From NCBI RefSeq assembly GCF_041821085.1, contig NZ_JBGUAZ010000003.1:310001-374000 (forward strand): 64,000 bases of DNA. The letters are read 5' to 3'. A model generated the notes under the pieces. That model was given only the letters and a program-made list of their open reading frames with translations. It was not told the DNA's origin and did no database searches. A program made the translations under genes and the position numbers. The first letter of the stretch is position 1, and each line of letters starts with the position of its first letter. Source of the stretch: Natrinema sp. HArc-T2 (GTDB lineage: Archaea; Halobacteriota; Halobacteria; Halobacteriales; Natrialbaceae). Positions 52,415 through 61,672 of the stretch are shown here, in pieces.

Positions 52415-53527
52415 ATGGCACCAACGCTTCTGAATCGGTTGACAGACTCGAGCGCGCTGTCGCTTGGCATACTCGGCGTCGGGAACATCGGGCTGGTACA
52501 CCTGAAGTCGGCAGTCGCGATGCCGGGCGTCGAGGCCGTCGCCGCTGCCGACGCCGTCCCCGAGAACCGCGATCGAGCCGAACGCGCCGGCGCTTCGCGC
52601 ACGTACGACGATTACACGACACTGCTGGCCTCGGAGGAGCTGGACGCGGCAGTCGTTTCCCTTCCGCCGTTTCTCCATGCCGACGCGGTCGAGCAGGCTG
52701 CCGATGCCGGTGTCGATGTCTTCGTCGAGAAGCCGCTGGCGCGCTCGACAGACGAGGCCGACGAGCTGCTCGCGACCGCTCGCGAGGCAGACATCGCCGT
52801 CGGCGTCGATCACACGCTGCGCTACCAGCCGGATATGGCCGGTGTCAAAACCGCCTACGACGAGGGTCGGGTCGGCCACGTTCCCTACGCCTCGATCACC
52901 CGACTCAACGACGGACCGCTCGGCCGACCGCCGGCAGAGCGCGCACCGCCGTCGTGGCCGCTCGACCGGGAGGCGGCCGGCGGCGGCTCTTTACTCGAGC
53001 TCGGCGTCCACTGCTTCGACGTCTTGGAATGGCTGTTCGGCGAACTCGAAGTGCGTGATGCGTCGATGGGACGAACGCTCGAGGTCGACGTCGAGGACGC
53101 CGCGACCGTGCTCATGGACGCCCCGGAGACGGGAACGACGGTCACGCTCCATTGTGGCTCCTACCAGTGGGAACAACTGCCCGAGGTCAACACTCGACTG
53201 CGTCTCGAGGGCATCACTGGTACGATCAGCAATCAGGACCACTTGCCCGAGAACTTCTATGCCAGCGCGGCCAAATCCGCCCTCTCGAACGTTGCGAGCC
53301 GATTCACGCGTGACGAACCTGCTGTCTTCGGGCCGACGTTCTACCTGCAGGCCCACTACGACGCGCTGGCGGACTTCTGTGATGCGATCCGCGAGGACGA
53401 GACGCCGCCGGTCGACGGGGCCGACGGTCGACGCACGCTCGCACTCGCCGAGCAGGCCTACGAGTTGGCCGCACAGAAGAGCGACGCTGACGCCGACACA
53501 CTCGAGCCGCCGGAGGTGACCCTATGA
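52415..53527 (+). CDS. Gfo/Idh/MocA family oxidoreductase 1
   Basis: A 370-residue NAD(P)-dependent sugar oxidoreductase. LGILGVGNIGLVHLKSA (dinucleotide fold), VDVFVEKPLARS (catalytic EKP, about 105), GVDHTLRYQPDMAGV, and LLELGVHCFDVLEWLFGELE (sugar-binding). It opens a coupled operon with the DUF362 and SDR genes (ATGA, then GTGA overlaps). Substrate is unknown but the context suggests a nucleotide sugar or a glycan precursor. Confidence 0.88.
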   Translation: MAPTLLNRLTDSSALSLGILGVGNIGLVHLKSAVAMPGVEAVAAADAVPENRDRAERAGASRTYDDYTTLLASEELDAAVVSLPPFLHADAVEQAADAGVDVFVEKPLARSTDEADELLATAREADIAVGVDHTLRYQPDMAGVKTAYDEGRVGHVPYASITRLNDGPLGRPPAERAPPSWPLDREAAGGGSLLELGVHCFDVLEWLFGELEVRDASMGRTLEVDVEDAATVLMDAPETGTTVTLHCGSYQWEQLPEVNTRLRLEGITGTISNQDHLPENFYASAAKSALSNVASRFTRDEPAVFGPTFYLQAHYDALADFCDAIREDETPPVDGADGRRTLALAEQAYELAAQKSDADADTLEPPEVTL

Positions 53528-54453
53528 GCGCGGCGTCGGTCCGCGCGGTCGCCGTCGACGCGGCCCGCCGCGGCGGCTGGATTCCGGACATCGATGCCCG
53601 GCTGACTCACCTCGAGTCGTCCATGCGAGATGTTTTGTCCCCTTCGCTCGAGGCGCTCGCCGACGCCGATCGGATCACGCTCGTTCCCGACGCCCACTAC
53701 CCGTTTCACCCCTCCTCGGGAATGGTCACCGATCCAGCCGTCATCGGCGCGATGGTCGCTCATCTCGAGGACGAGACCGATGCCGAGATCGCCGTCGCGG
53801 GCGCGAGCGACGACCGGATCGCGTTCGACCGAACGGCGGACTATCTCGGCTACACGAGCCTGCTCGAGCGATTCGACGCGACGCTCGTCGATCTAGCGGA
53901 CGAACCTCGACTCGACGAGGTCTGCTCGGTCGACGGGACGCCGGTCGCGCTCTCGGTTCCCGAGCGGCTCGTCGAGAGTACCGTCGTGGTCGTCCCGTCG
54001 CTTCGACCGACTGCCGCGGGACCGGTCGCCGGTGCGATGCGCACGCTCGCGGCGTCGATCGACTGCGACGCGACGCCGGCTCGCGTTCCCGTCGCAACGA
54101 GACCCATCGTCGACCCCGCGGTCGCCATCGTCGACGCGACGACCGCCTACGGCGGCGAGCCGGTCGCGGCAAACGTCCTGTTTTCGGGTTCGCCATCGGC
54201 GGTCGACGCCGTCGCGAGTTCATTACTCGGGCGCTCACTCGAGACCGACGACGCGCTGAAGACGGTCCGCGAGGACGAGGAGCCGGTGTCTGTCGAAAGC
54301 GAGACCGTCGATTTCGATCGGCTTCGGGCCACGATCCCGGACGGCGATCTGCCGCCTTCGGATTCACCACATCCAGCCGTCTCGACCGCCTACCGCGTCT
54401 ACGCGGCGGTCGCGGGCGACGCCGTCCCGCCACAGATCGAGGGAGGTCAGTGA
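53524..54453 (+). CDS. DUF362 domain protein
   Basis: A 309-residue protein of the DUF362 family: DRITLVPDAHYPFHPSSGMVTDPAVIGAMVAHLED near residue 50, ESTVVVVPSLRPTAAGPVAGAMRTLA near 165, and AVIVDATTAYGGEPV later. Unlike ferredoxin-fused DUF362 proteins it has no CxxCxxC cluster. Biochemical role unknown. It is translationally coupled to the oxidoreductase upstream (4-nt ATGA overlap) and SDR downstream (GTGA overlap), so the three probably act together. Confidence 0.75.
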   Translation: MSAASVRAVAVDAARRGGWIPDIDARLTHLESSMRDVLSPSLEALADADRITLVPDAHYPFHPSSGMVTDPAVIGAMVAHLEDETDAEIAVAGASDDRIAFDRTADYLGYTSLLERFDATLVDLADEPRLDEVCSVDGTPVALSVPERLVESTVVVVPSLRPTAAGPVAGAMRTLAASIDCDATPARVPVATRPIVDPAVAIVDATTAYGGEPVAANVLFSGSPSAVDAVASSLLGRSLETDDALKTVREDEEPVSVESETVDFDRLRATIPDGDLPPSDSPHPAVSTAYRVYAAVAGDAVPPQIEGGQ

Positions 54454-55430
54454 CCGCGATGGCCGACACACCGACTGCGGCGGTCACGGGCGCGACCGGC
54501 TTTCTCGGCTCGCAACTCTGTGAGCGCTTGCTCGCCGAGGGTTGGGAGGTCCACGGACTCAGTCGACCGACCTCGGATCGGGACGGGCTTGAGGGGGTCG
54601 AGTGGCACGTCGGCGACCTCGCCGACGACGAGACGTTGCGCTCGCTCGTCGACGGGGCCGACGTCGTCTTTCATCTCGCGGGGATCGGTCTCTGGAGTGC
54701 TGGCCCCGAGACCATCTGGGAAGTCAACCGTGACGGGACCGAGCGGGTGCTCGCAGCCTGTCGCGACGGCAGCGTGGGACGGGTCGTCTTTACCAGCACC
54801 GCCGGGACGCGCCGACCGCAGGGGGACGACGACGTCGCCGACGAGACGGACGTGGCCGACCCGATCGGAGCCTACCAGTCCTCGAAGGCCGCGGCTGAAG
54901 AGCTGGTCGACCGCTACGCACGAGCAAATGGGGACGCCGTCACCGTCCACCCGACGTCGATCTTCGGCCCTGGCGACGAGGCGTTCACCGCCCAGCTGCT
55001 CGCGATGGGTGTCGAACGGACGATGCCGGCCCATCTCCCCGGCGGGCTGAGCATCGTCGGCGTCGCGGATGTCGTCGACGGACTGGTGGCAGCCGCCGAA
55101 CACGGCACCAGCGGCGACCACTACATCCTCGGCGGCGAGAACCTCACCTTCGATCGCGCGGTCGCCCGGATCGCCGACGCGACCGACGGGTCGCCAGCAC
55201 GGATTCGTGTTCCTGCGACCGCGATCCGCGCTGCCGGGCCCGTCGCCGAACTCGTCGGCACCGTCGCCGATCGGCGCGTGTTCCCCTTCGATCGAGAGAT
55301 GGCCGACCTCGCGACCCAGCGGCTGTTTTACACCTCGAGAAAGGCAAACGAGGAGCTGGGATACGAGTATCGACCGCTCGAGGCTCACGTGCCTGACGCG
55401 ATGGAGTGGTATCGGGCGGACGTGCAGTAG
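54450..55430 (+). CDS. NAD-dependent epimerase/dehydratase (extended SDR)
   Basis: A 326-residue SDR. VTGATGFLGSQLCERL (NAD-binding glycine loop), VFHLAGIGLWS, VVFTSTAGTRR (catalytic Ser/Thr), GAYQSSKAAAEELVDRYA (YxxxK, about 145) and HPTSIFGPGDEAF are full family marks. Starts at GTG 54450, overlapping the DUF362 stop by GTGA; ATG 54459 is an alternative. Probably a sugar-nucleotide epimerase or dehydratase in the oxidoreductase-DUF362 operon. Confidence 0.88.
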   Translation: MTAMADTPTAAVTGATGFLGSQLCERLLAEGWEVHGLSRPTSDRDGLEGVEWHVGDLADDETLRSLVDGADVVFHLAGIGLWSAGPETIWEVNRDGTERVLAACRDGSVGRVVFTSTAGTRRPQGDDDVADETDVADPIGAYQSSKAAAEELVDRYARANGDAVTVHPTSIFGPGDEAFTAQLLAMGVERTMPAHLPGGLSIVGVADVVDGLVAAAEHGTSGDHYILGGENLTFDRAVARIADATDGSPARIRVPATAIRAAGPVAELVGTVADRRVFPFDREMADLATQRLFYTSRKANEELGYEYRPLEAHVPDAMEWYRADVQ

Positions 55431-55472
55431 CGTCGAACGACAGCGTCTCCGTTCGTCGGGCTCCGAGTGGCC

Positions 55473-56462
55473 CTACTCGAGCCAGACCCCTCCCTGTACG
55501 TGCCGTGTCTCGCTTTCTGTCCCAGTCTCGACTGCCTGTCCCGTGGCCGCCTCGTAGACCGCGAGCATTCGATCCGCTGTCCGGTCGATGCTCACCTCGC
55601 GGGCAGCCTCACGACCGTTCGATCGCTCGTCGCGCTCGAGAACGTCGATGAGCCCCCGAAGCAACTCCTCGTCGCTCGAGGCTACGTGGGAGGGTTCGAC
55701 GCCGGCGAGTCGTTCCTGGACGTCGCCGACGTCCGTGGCGACGACGGGGCAGTTGCAGGCGAGCGCTTCTTTCACCGAGTTGGGCGAGCCCTCGCTGTCG
55801 GAGGTCAACAACAGCGCGTCGGCAGCGTTCATGTAGTCCGCAACGGCGTCGTGGGCGACGCCGTGGACGGTTCGGAGCCGCACCGGTCGCTCGAGGAGGT
55901 TGCCGACGACTGTCACGATCCGTTCGGCCCGCGGGTGGTTTTTCACCTCGCGGGCCGGCGGGTAGGGAAAGAGCACGTCGGCGGCGTCGGTGTCGTCCCA
56001 GCCGACCCGGCGTTTGGCCTGTGCCTGTGGCTTCGGCGTGAATCGCTCGAGGTCGACACCGTCGGGAATCACCCGACAGTCGATCCCGAGTGTCGTACGC
56101 ATTTCTTCGGACATAACGACGACTTCGTCGCACAACCGCGCCGACAGCCGGCTGATGGGGGCGACGGGACCGTGGACGTCCGAGCCCCACAGCGAGAGGA
56201 CGACCGGTTTGCGAAGCTGGGCGAGTGCCATCGGCCCCGTCAGCCCGTAGTGGGCGTGGATCAGATCGTAGTCGCCGGTTCTCGCCTCCCGGATCACCCG
56301 CGGGACGGTCCGGAGGTAATCCGTCGGGCTGCGGTCGACGTCGGCGGCGACCTCGCCGGCCACCGAGAGCGTCGAAAACGAGACGCCTCGTTCCTCGAGT
56401 GCAGCCATCTGCTGGGTCATAAACGGCGCGTCCGCGTACGTGGTGAGGGTGAGGACGTCCAT
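55473..56462 (-). CDS. GT4-family glycosyltransferase 2
   Basis: A 329-residue GT-B enzyme: LTTYADAPFMTQQMAALEERG at the start, DLIHAHYGLTGPMALAQLRKPVVLSLWGSDV (acceptor loop), and SDSEGSPNSVKEALACNCPVVATDVGDVQERLAG (EX7E region, about 217-250). No membrane segment. It is convergent with the SDR gene and divergent from DUF354 gene 2. Promoter block at 56491-56504 lies 38 nt upstream of its ATG. Confidence 0.88.
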   Translation of the reverse strand: MDVLTLTTYADAPFMTQQMAALEERGVSFSTLSVAGEVAADVDRSPTDYLRTVPRVIREARTGDYDLIHAHYGLTGPMALAQLRKPVVLSLWGSDVHGPVAPISRLSARLCDEVVVMSEEMRTTLGIDCRVIPDGVDLERFTPKPQAQAKRRVGWDDTDAADVLFPYPPAREVKNHPRAERIVTVVGNLLERPVRLRTVHGVAHDAVADYMNAADALLLTSDSEGSPNSVKEALACNCPVVATDVGDVQERLAGVEPSHVASSDEELLRGLIDVLERDERSNGREAAREVSIDRTADRMLAVYEAATGQAVETGTESETRHVQGGVWLE

Positions 56463-56490
56463 GTCGACTGCCGGGCGAAACGGCCCGCCC

Positions 56491-56504
56491 GCGTTTTGTT
56501 ATCC
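56491..56504 (-). promoter_or_regulatory. ATAACAAAACG promoter block before GT4 gene 2
   Basis: The minus strand reads GGATAACAAAACGC, about 38 nt before the ATG at 56462. Confidence 0.45.
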
Positions 56505-56653
56505 GGCGTGGTGCAGGCGCTGACGCGCTGGTCAATGCGTGAATACGCATCTCGTCCGCTCGGCGGCGCAGCCAACGGCGATGGTTTCTCTCACGTACAC
56601 GGACCTGTTCGAGTCGCAGACGAGCGCGCTCTAGCGGGCCCGCCTGTAGCGAT

Positions 56654-56668
56654 CCGATTACAAAGAGC
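56654..56668 (+). promoter_or_regulatory. TTACAAAG promoter block before DUF354 gene 2
   Basis: Reads CCGATTACAAAGAGC, centred 32 nt before ATG 56691. Confidence 0.45.
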
Positions 56669-56690
56669 TGCGGACGGGTACTCGAGCGCG

Positions 56691-57791
56691 ATGCGGATCC
56701 TCGTCTTGGCGAATACGCCAGCCCACGTCCATCTGTATCGACACGCCGTCGACCGCCTCGAGCGAGCGGGCCACGACGTACTCGTGCTCACCAGGGAGTA
56801 CGCCTGTACGATCGACCTACTCGAGTACTTCGAGTTGCCCTACCGGGTGTATGGTGACCACCGGACGGAGGGGTACTCGAAACTCGGATTCGCTCGCGAG
56901 GTGGGTGGGCAATTCCTGACGATCGGTCTCGAAGCGCTCCGGTTCGATCCCGACGTCGTCTTCGGGCGGGGGCCTTACGCGGCCTACGCCGGCACGCTCT
57001 CGCGGACGCCGATCGTCCTCGTCCTCGACGACGAGCCCGGCGACTTCAACCACACCGTCTCTCAGCCCTTTGCCGACTGTATCCTCTCGCCAGCCGTGAC
57101 ACGCCGCGATCTCGGCGACGCCCACTACACCTTCGACGGCTTCAAAGAATGTGCCTATCTCCACCCCGACGTTTTCGAGCCTACTACCGACGTCCGGACA
57201 TACCTCGACGTCGATCCGGACGAGCCGTACGTGCTGGTTCGATTCAACGCCCTCGATGCACTGCACGACGCTGATCTCGAGGGGTTCCGTCCCGACCAGC
57301 GACGGGACCTGATCGAACGACTGAGCGAGGTCGCGACGGTCTTCGTCTCCGACGAGGGCGACGAGTTGGACCTTCGAGAGTTGCCGGCACGGCCCTACGA
57401 CCTCCATCCCGCGTTGATCCACAACGCGATGGCCGACGCCGAGTTGCTGGTTGCCGACACTGGCACCATGGCCACCGAGGCCGCGCTGCTTGGCACCCCG
57501 GCGTTCCGGTATCGCGGCACCGACGACCACGAGTACGGTGAGTTCCAGGCACTCGAGCGCGCCGGCCTCGCCGAGCAGTTCGACAGCTACGAGGCGGTTC
57601 GGGATCGTTCGCTCGAGGTGCTCGCCGACGACGAGATCGCCGAGCGGTGGGAGCAACGCCGACAGGAGTACGTCGGCGACCTCGTGAACCTGACCGACCT
57701 GCTCGTCGACGTGGCAGAATCCCGCGGCACCGTCGAGCGACTCGACCGATCGACGAAGCAAGTGTTACAGCCCCGATCACGGACGATATAA
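56691..57791 (+). CDS. DUF354-family glycosyltransferase-like protein 2
   Basis: A 366-residue paralogue of the protein at 43741. It opens MRILVLANTPAHVHLYRHAV, then FDPDVVFGRGPYAAYAGTLSRTPIVLVLDDEP, FDGFKECAYLHPDVFEP, and ELLVADTGTMATEAALLGTPAFRYRGTDDHEYGEF. Start at 56691 follows the paralogue and is 32 nt from a promoter block; a longer frame to 55467 overlaps other genes and is rejected. Role as for paralogue 1: probable nucleotide-sugar-dependent transferase, unknown specificity. Confidence 0.8.
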   Translation: MRILVLANTPAHVHLYRHAVDRLERAGHDVLVLTREYACTIDLLEYFELPYRVYGDHRTEGYSKLGFAREVGGQFLTIGLEALRFDPDVVFGRGPYAAYAGTLSRTPIVLVLDDEPGDFNHTVSQPFADCILSPAVTRRDLGDAHYTFDGFKECAYLHPDVFEPTTDVRTYLDVDPDEPYVLVRFNALDALHDADLEGFRPDQRRDLIERLSEVATVFVSDEGDELDLRELPARPYDLHPALIHNAMADAELLVADTGTMATEAALLGTPAFRYRGTDDHEYGEFQALERAGLAEQFDSYEAVRDRSLEVLADDEIAERWEQRRQEYVGDLVNLTDLLVDVAESRGTVERLDRSTKQVLQPRSRTI

Positions 57792-57908
57792 CGTCGCTAC
57801 CAAGGTGTGACGCCGGGGCGGTCGAACTGATCTGCGAACCAGACAGTGGTCGATCTGTCACGAAAAACTTATATCGATCTCCAGAAAAGAGCCGGGTAGC
57901 TCCGTTCT

Positions 57909-58121
57909 ATGAGTCTCTCTACACTACTCACTGGCCTGTTTTCGGAGACTGAGACCGCGACCGAGCGGTCGAAGATCGACGCAGCTGACGAGAGCGGTGA
58001 CGGCGTCGATTCGGTCACGGTGGTCTGTGAGTGTCGACACTGCGGAACGAACGTCCCGACCGGAACCGCCCAGTGTCCGACCTGCGAAAGCAACGAGATC
58101 GTCACTTACTCCATCGAGTAA
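57909..58121 (+). CDS. Small zinc-ribbon protein
   Basis: A 70-residue protein; the C-terminal half reads CECRHCGTNVPTGTAQCPTCESNEIVTY, two CxxC knuckles in a zinc-ribbon arrangement. The N-terminus (MSLSTLLTGLFSETETATE) is acidic. A TATA-like run CTTATATC (57868-57875) lies about 37 nt upstream. The 3' end overlaps the convergent glycosyltransferase gene by 16 nt. It may bind nucleic acid or a protein partner; unknown. Confidence 0.75.
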   Translation: MSLSTLLTGLFSETETATERSKIDAADESGDGVDSVTVVCECRHCGTNVPTGTAQCPTCESNEIVTYSIE

Positions 58122-59170
58122 GCCGGCGCTCGAGCGTCGCCGTCGCTTGGCTGACTGTTCTCGTCACACGACACCTCGAGGTCCTCGTTTGCCTCGGCAT
58201 CGAGCCGGATGGCACTGCCAAGCGAGACGAGTCCGAGCAGGGTGGCGACGAACGACGAAAGACCGCCAGCAAAGGCATCGTCGCCGCGGACCGCTCGGAC
58301 AGCCGAGCCGACGAGGCCAGCCAGTCCGCCGGCCAGTCCCAGCGAGCCGACAGCGTAGTAGACGACGGCCGGGTTGAACGAGCGGACCACATATCGGGTC
58401 TTCAACCGCCAGTAGAAGCTCCGCAGCAACAGCAGGGAGACGAACCGGATGAACGGGCCGTATTTGATGCTGCTGTCCTCGTCGCCGTAGATCGCCGACA
58501 TGGGAACGTCGGCGACGCGACACCCTGCGACGTTTAAGTGTGTCAGCAGGTGATTGAGGAAGCCGTACTGGTCAGTAATCTCGTCGAGTTCGAGTCGTTC
58601 GATCGTCTCGCTCGAGATGGCGGTGTAGCCGTTCTGGGGATCGCCGAGCGACCAGTAGCCCGACGCGAACTTCGAGAGGCCGGTGAGCATCGCGTTCCCG
58701 ACAAAGCGGAACGTCGACATGTCCTCGCGGTCGTCAGCGTGAAGCAGCCGATTCCCCTTGGCGTAGTCGGCTTCACCGGTCACGACCGGGTCGATGATTC
58801 GATCGAGGATTGTCGGGTCCATCTGCCCGTCGCCGTTCATCACTGCGACGACATCGATATCGTCTGCGACGGCGCGGCGGTAGCCGGTTTTGACCGCCCC
58901 GCCGTAGCCCCGGTTTTCCGCGTGGCGGATCGGCACGACGCGTCGCTCGTCGCCACCGTCGGTCGCCGTGAGCGCCTGATCGGCCACCTCGCTCTCGGCG
59001 TTGACTCGCGTTGCGACCCGCTGGATCACCTGCCAGCTGCCGTCCGGCGACGCATCGTCGACGGCGTAGACCCGATCGACGAAGTCGGGAATCGTCTCGA
59101 TGACGCGACCGACGAACGCCGCCTCGTCGTAGGCTGTCACGACGACAGCGATCCGTTTTCCCTTATACAT
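58106..59170 (-). CDS. GT2-family glycosyltransferase with two C-terminal membrane helices
   Basis: A 354-residue polyprenyl-phosphate glycosyltransferase-like enzyme: RIAVVVTAYDEAAFVGRVIETIP at the start (GT-A), DDASPDGSWQVIQRV, GGAVKTGYRRAV, VMNGDGQMDP (DxD, about 115-120), and two hydrophobic helices near 280-300 and 310-330. This layout fits DPM/DPG synthases that charge dolichyl phosphate. Its ATG at 59170 overlaps the dehydrogenase stop by 8 nt; longer ORFs to 60148 are shadows. Last gene of the amino-sugar operon. Confidence 0.88.
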   Translation of the reverse strand: MYKGKRIAVVVTAYDEAAFVGRVIETIPDFVDRVYAVDDASPDGSWQVIQRVATRVNAESEVADQALTATDGGDERRVVPIRHAENRGYGGAVKTGYRRAVADDIDVVAVMNGDGQMDPTILDRIIDPVVTGEADYAKGNRLLHADDREDMSTFRFVGNAMLTGLSKFASGYWSLGDPQNGYTAISSETIERLELDEITDQYGFLNHLLTHLNVAGCRVADVPMSAIYGDEDSSIKYGPFIRFVSLLLLRSFYWRLKTRYVVRSFNPAVVYYAVGSLGLAGGLAGLVGSAVRAVRGDDAFAGGLSSFVATLLGLVSLGSAIRLDAEANEDLEVSCDENSQPSDGDARAPAYSME

Positions 59171-60647
59171 CGTTGCCTCCGTCGGTTGTCGCGCTCCTCG
59201 GCCCGGCCCCATCCCGGGTGGCGCTGTCGCGGCCACGCGAGCCACGCGGCGGCCGTCCGCCGCTCGAGCCCGCCAGATCGTACTCCCGATGGGCGGTCTC
59301 CGAGAGGTCAACCGCGTCCCGACCGTCGACGACGACCATCGGCTCGAGGGCGGGCCAGTCGATTCGCTCGAACGCCGCGTGGGGCGTGACGAGGACGGCA
59401 GCGTCGAACGCCTCGTCGGGGAGCTCGTCGATCGCCACCGACCGTGCGCCGTAGTCAGCTGGGTCGACCAGCGGGTCGATGCCGGCGACCTCGGCCCCGC
59501 GCTCGGACAGCGTGTCGATGACGCCCAGTGCCGGGGAAGCGCGCGTTTCCTCGACGCCCGGGCGGTACGTGACGCCGAGGACGACGACCGACGCGTCCGC
59601 GAGGTCGGTGTCGATTGCTGCGAGTTCTCGCTCGAGGCGGTCGACGACGACTGCGGGCATCTCGTCGTTGACCTGGCGGGCCGTCTCGGTGACGGCCATC
59701 GGCTCGTCGGTGCGACCGAGCAGGAAGTGTGGGTAGTACGGAATGCAGTGGCCGCCGACGCCGGGACCGGGATCGTGAAGCTGACACATCGGCAGGTCGT
59801 TAGCCGTGTCGATCGCTTCGCGGACCGAGATCTCGAGTTCGTCTGCGAGCCGGCCCAGTTCGTTTGCCAGCCCGATGTTGACGTCCCGGTAGACTCCCTC
59901 GAACACCTTGACCGCCTCCGCGGTCGTCGCGTCCGAGACAGGGTGGACGTCGTTGTCCGAGAGTTCGTCGTAGACGATCGTCGCTGCGCGCGTACTCTCC
60001 GGGTCGAGACCGCCGACGACCTTGGGGTACTGGCCGCGGATGTCGCGCAAGGCGGTGCCCGAAGACGTCCGTTCGGGACAGAAGGCGAGCCCGAACGTGT
60101 CGGGCTCGAGGCCGCTCTCGCTTGCGAGATGGGGTTGTAGCACGTCACGGCAGGTTCCCGGCGGCAGGGTCGACTCGGCGATCACTAAATCGCCGGGTGC
60201 GAGCCCGGCTGCGATGTCGTCGACGACCGACTCGACCGTCGTGAGATCGGGCTCGTTCTCGTCGTCCAACAGCGTCGGGACGATGATAACGTGAATCTGG
60301 GCCGCCGTGGCTGCCGCCGGGCCGTCGGTCGTGGCCACGAGCCGCCCCGAATCGACCTGCTCGGCGACGAGGGCATCGAGTCCGGGCTCGCCGACGACGT
60401 GACTCTCACCGTCGGTGATCGTCTCGACGACGGCAGGGTCAACGTCGACGCCGGTCACGTTCCCCGTCGTCTCGGCGTAGACCGCCGCCAGCGGCAGCCC
60501 CATCTTGCCGAGTCCGTAGACGGCGACCGGAACCTCGCCGCTTGTCAGACGCTCGCGCTGTCGGTCGGGCGACAGCCTCGAGCCGTAGAGCCGGTCAGTC
60601 GCCTGGGTGCCGGTGCCAGCGCTCGTGTCGGTCGAACGCTCCGCCAT
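59163..60647 (-). CDS. UDP-sugar 6-dehydrogenase (WecC/WbpA family)
   Basis: A 494-residue nucleotide-sugar dehydrogenase. VAVYGLGKMGLPLAAVYAETTGNVTGVDVD (NAD site), PTLLDDENEPDL, LVIAESTLPPGTC, and PGPGVGGHCIPYYPHFLL with the catalytic Cys (about 296) are family signatures. It would oxidise the C6 of UDP-GlcNAc or UDP-ManNAc to the uronic acid. The last 60 residues after YDLAGSSGG are low complexity. Coupled to the oxidoreductase upstream (TGATG overlap) and GT2 downstream. Confidence 0.88.
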   Translation of the reverse strand: MAERSTDTSAGTGTQATDRLYGSRLSPDRQRERLTSGEVPVAVYGLGKMGLPLAAVYAETTGNVTGVDVDPAVVETITDGESHVVGEPGLDALVAEQVDSGRLVATTDGPAAATAAQIHVIIVPTLLDDENEPDLTTVESVVDDIAAGLAPGDLVIAESTLPPGTCRDVLQPHLASESGLEPDTFGLAFCPERTSSGTALRDIRGQYPKVVGGLDPESTRAATIVYDELSDNDVHPVSDATTAEAVKVFEGVYRDVNIGLANELGRLADELEISVREAIDTANDLPMCQLHDPGPGVGGHCIPYYPHFLLGRTDEPMAVTETARQVNDEMPAVVVDRLERELAAIDTDLADASVVVLGVTYRPGVEETRASPALGVIDTLSERGAEVAGIDPLVDPADYGARSVAIDELPDEAFDAAVLVTPHAAFERIDWPALEPMVVVDGRDAVDLSETAHREYDLAGSSGGRPPRGSRGRDSATRDGAGPRSATTDGGNDV

Positions 60648-61672
60648 CAGACTTCCACCTCCGGTTCCCGTGACGACTCGCCGTCCGCATCGTCGCTTGT
60701 CCCCATCGCGAGCCGGTCGATCAGCTGGACAGTTTTGAGCGCCTCGATCCCGTCTTCGACCGTTACCTCGGGATCGGAGCCGGTTCTGGCTGCCTCAACG
60801 AACGACTCGAGTTCGTTGCGAAGCGGCTCGCCGGTGTCGACGCGGGGCCGTTCGACGACGCTCTCGTGGCGATACCGGGATTGACCATCGTCCGCGAGGT
60901 ATTCGGGATAGGAATCGCGGTGGATCAGCACTGACTGCTCGAGATAGTCGACTTCGACGAGACACTCCCGAGCGGTCACGGTGAGCCGGCGTACTTTCTT
61001 CTGGGTGACGCGACTCGCCGTCACCGTCGCGACGACGTCATCGTACTCGATCGTCGCGGTAGCATACTGGCCGTCGTCAGTGCCCATCGCGGCGACGGAG
61101 TGGGGTCGCTCGTCGAGGATCGCGCCGACGACGTCGACGTCGTGGACCATCAGGTCGTAGATGACGTTACCTGGTGCCACGCGATCGATCGGCGGCCCGA
61201 GTCGTTCGGCTGCAACGCTGATCACATCTAAGTCGTCGATCAGCTCCGCGACAGTCTGCACTGCCGGGTTGAACCGCTCGATGTGGCCGACCTGCAAGAC
61301 CAGCCCCGCGTCGTGTGCCTGTTCGGCCAGCTTTCGACCCTGTTGGACGGTTTCGGCGATCGGTTTCTCGACCAAGACGTGAACGCCAGCCTCGAGACAG
61401 GTCGAGACCGTCTCGTAGTGAGCATGTGTCGGGACGGCCACCGTCACGACATCACAGCGCTCGAGAAGCGACTCGAGCGAGACTGCTTCGGTGTCGTACT
61501 CGTCGGCGACGCGGCTGGCAACCTCGTCGTCGTGGTCGGTGACGCCGACCAGTTCGACACGGGGCAGTTCGGCGTACACCCGCGCGTGGTTTTCGCCCAT
61601 CGAGCCGACGCCGATGACGCCGGCCCGGGTCTGTTCGTCGGTCGTCGCGTCAGCTACTCGATCCGTACTCAT
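60647..61672 (-). CDS. Gfo/Idh/MocA family oxidoreductase 2 (WbpB/WlbA-like)
   Basis: A 341-residue oxidoreductase: AGVIGVGSMGENHARVYAELP (NAD site), VHVLVEKPIAETVQQG (EKP, about 115), VGHIERFNPAVQTVAELI and YDLMVHDVDVVGAILDERPHSVAAMG. The HIERFNP block is characteristic of WlbA/WbpB proteins that oxidise C3 of UDP-GlcNAcA. It lies between the dehydrogenase and aminotransferase genes with overlapping starts, as expected for that pathway. Confidence 0.88.
   Translation of the reverse strand: MSTDRVADATTDEQTRAGVIGVGSMGENHARVYAELPRVELVGVTDHDDEVASRVADEYDTEAVSLESLLERCDVVTVAVPTHAHYETVSTCLEAGVHVLVEKPIAETVQQGRKLAEQAHDAGLVLQVGHIERFNPAVQTVAELIDDLDVISVAAERLGPPIDRVAPGNVIYDLMVHDVDVVGAILDERPHSVAAMGTDDGQYATATIEYDDVVATVTASRVTQKKVRRLTVTARECLVEVDYLEQSVLIHRDSYPEYLADDGQSRYRHESVVERPRVDTGEPLRNELESFVEAARTGSDPEVTVEDGIEALKTVQLIDRLAMGTSDDADGESSREPEVEV

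Noticed and set aside
55467-57791. 774-codon plus-strand frame covering GT4 gene 2 and DUF354 gene 2
   Set aside because: Only the part from 56691 has family motifs and a promoter; the rest is antisense to the GT4 gene.
58106-60148. 680-codon minus-strand frame joining GT2 and part of the dehydrogenase region
   Set aside because: The upstream half is an out-of-frame shadow of the dehydrogenase; the GT2 begins at 59170.
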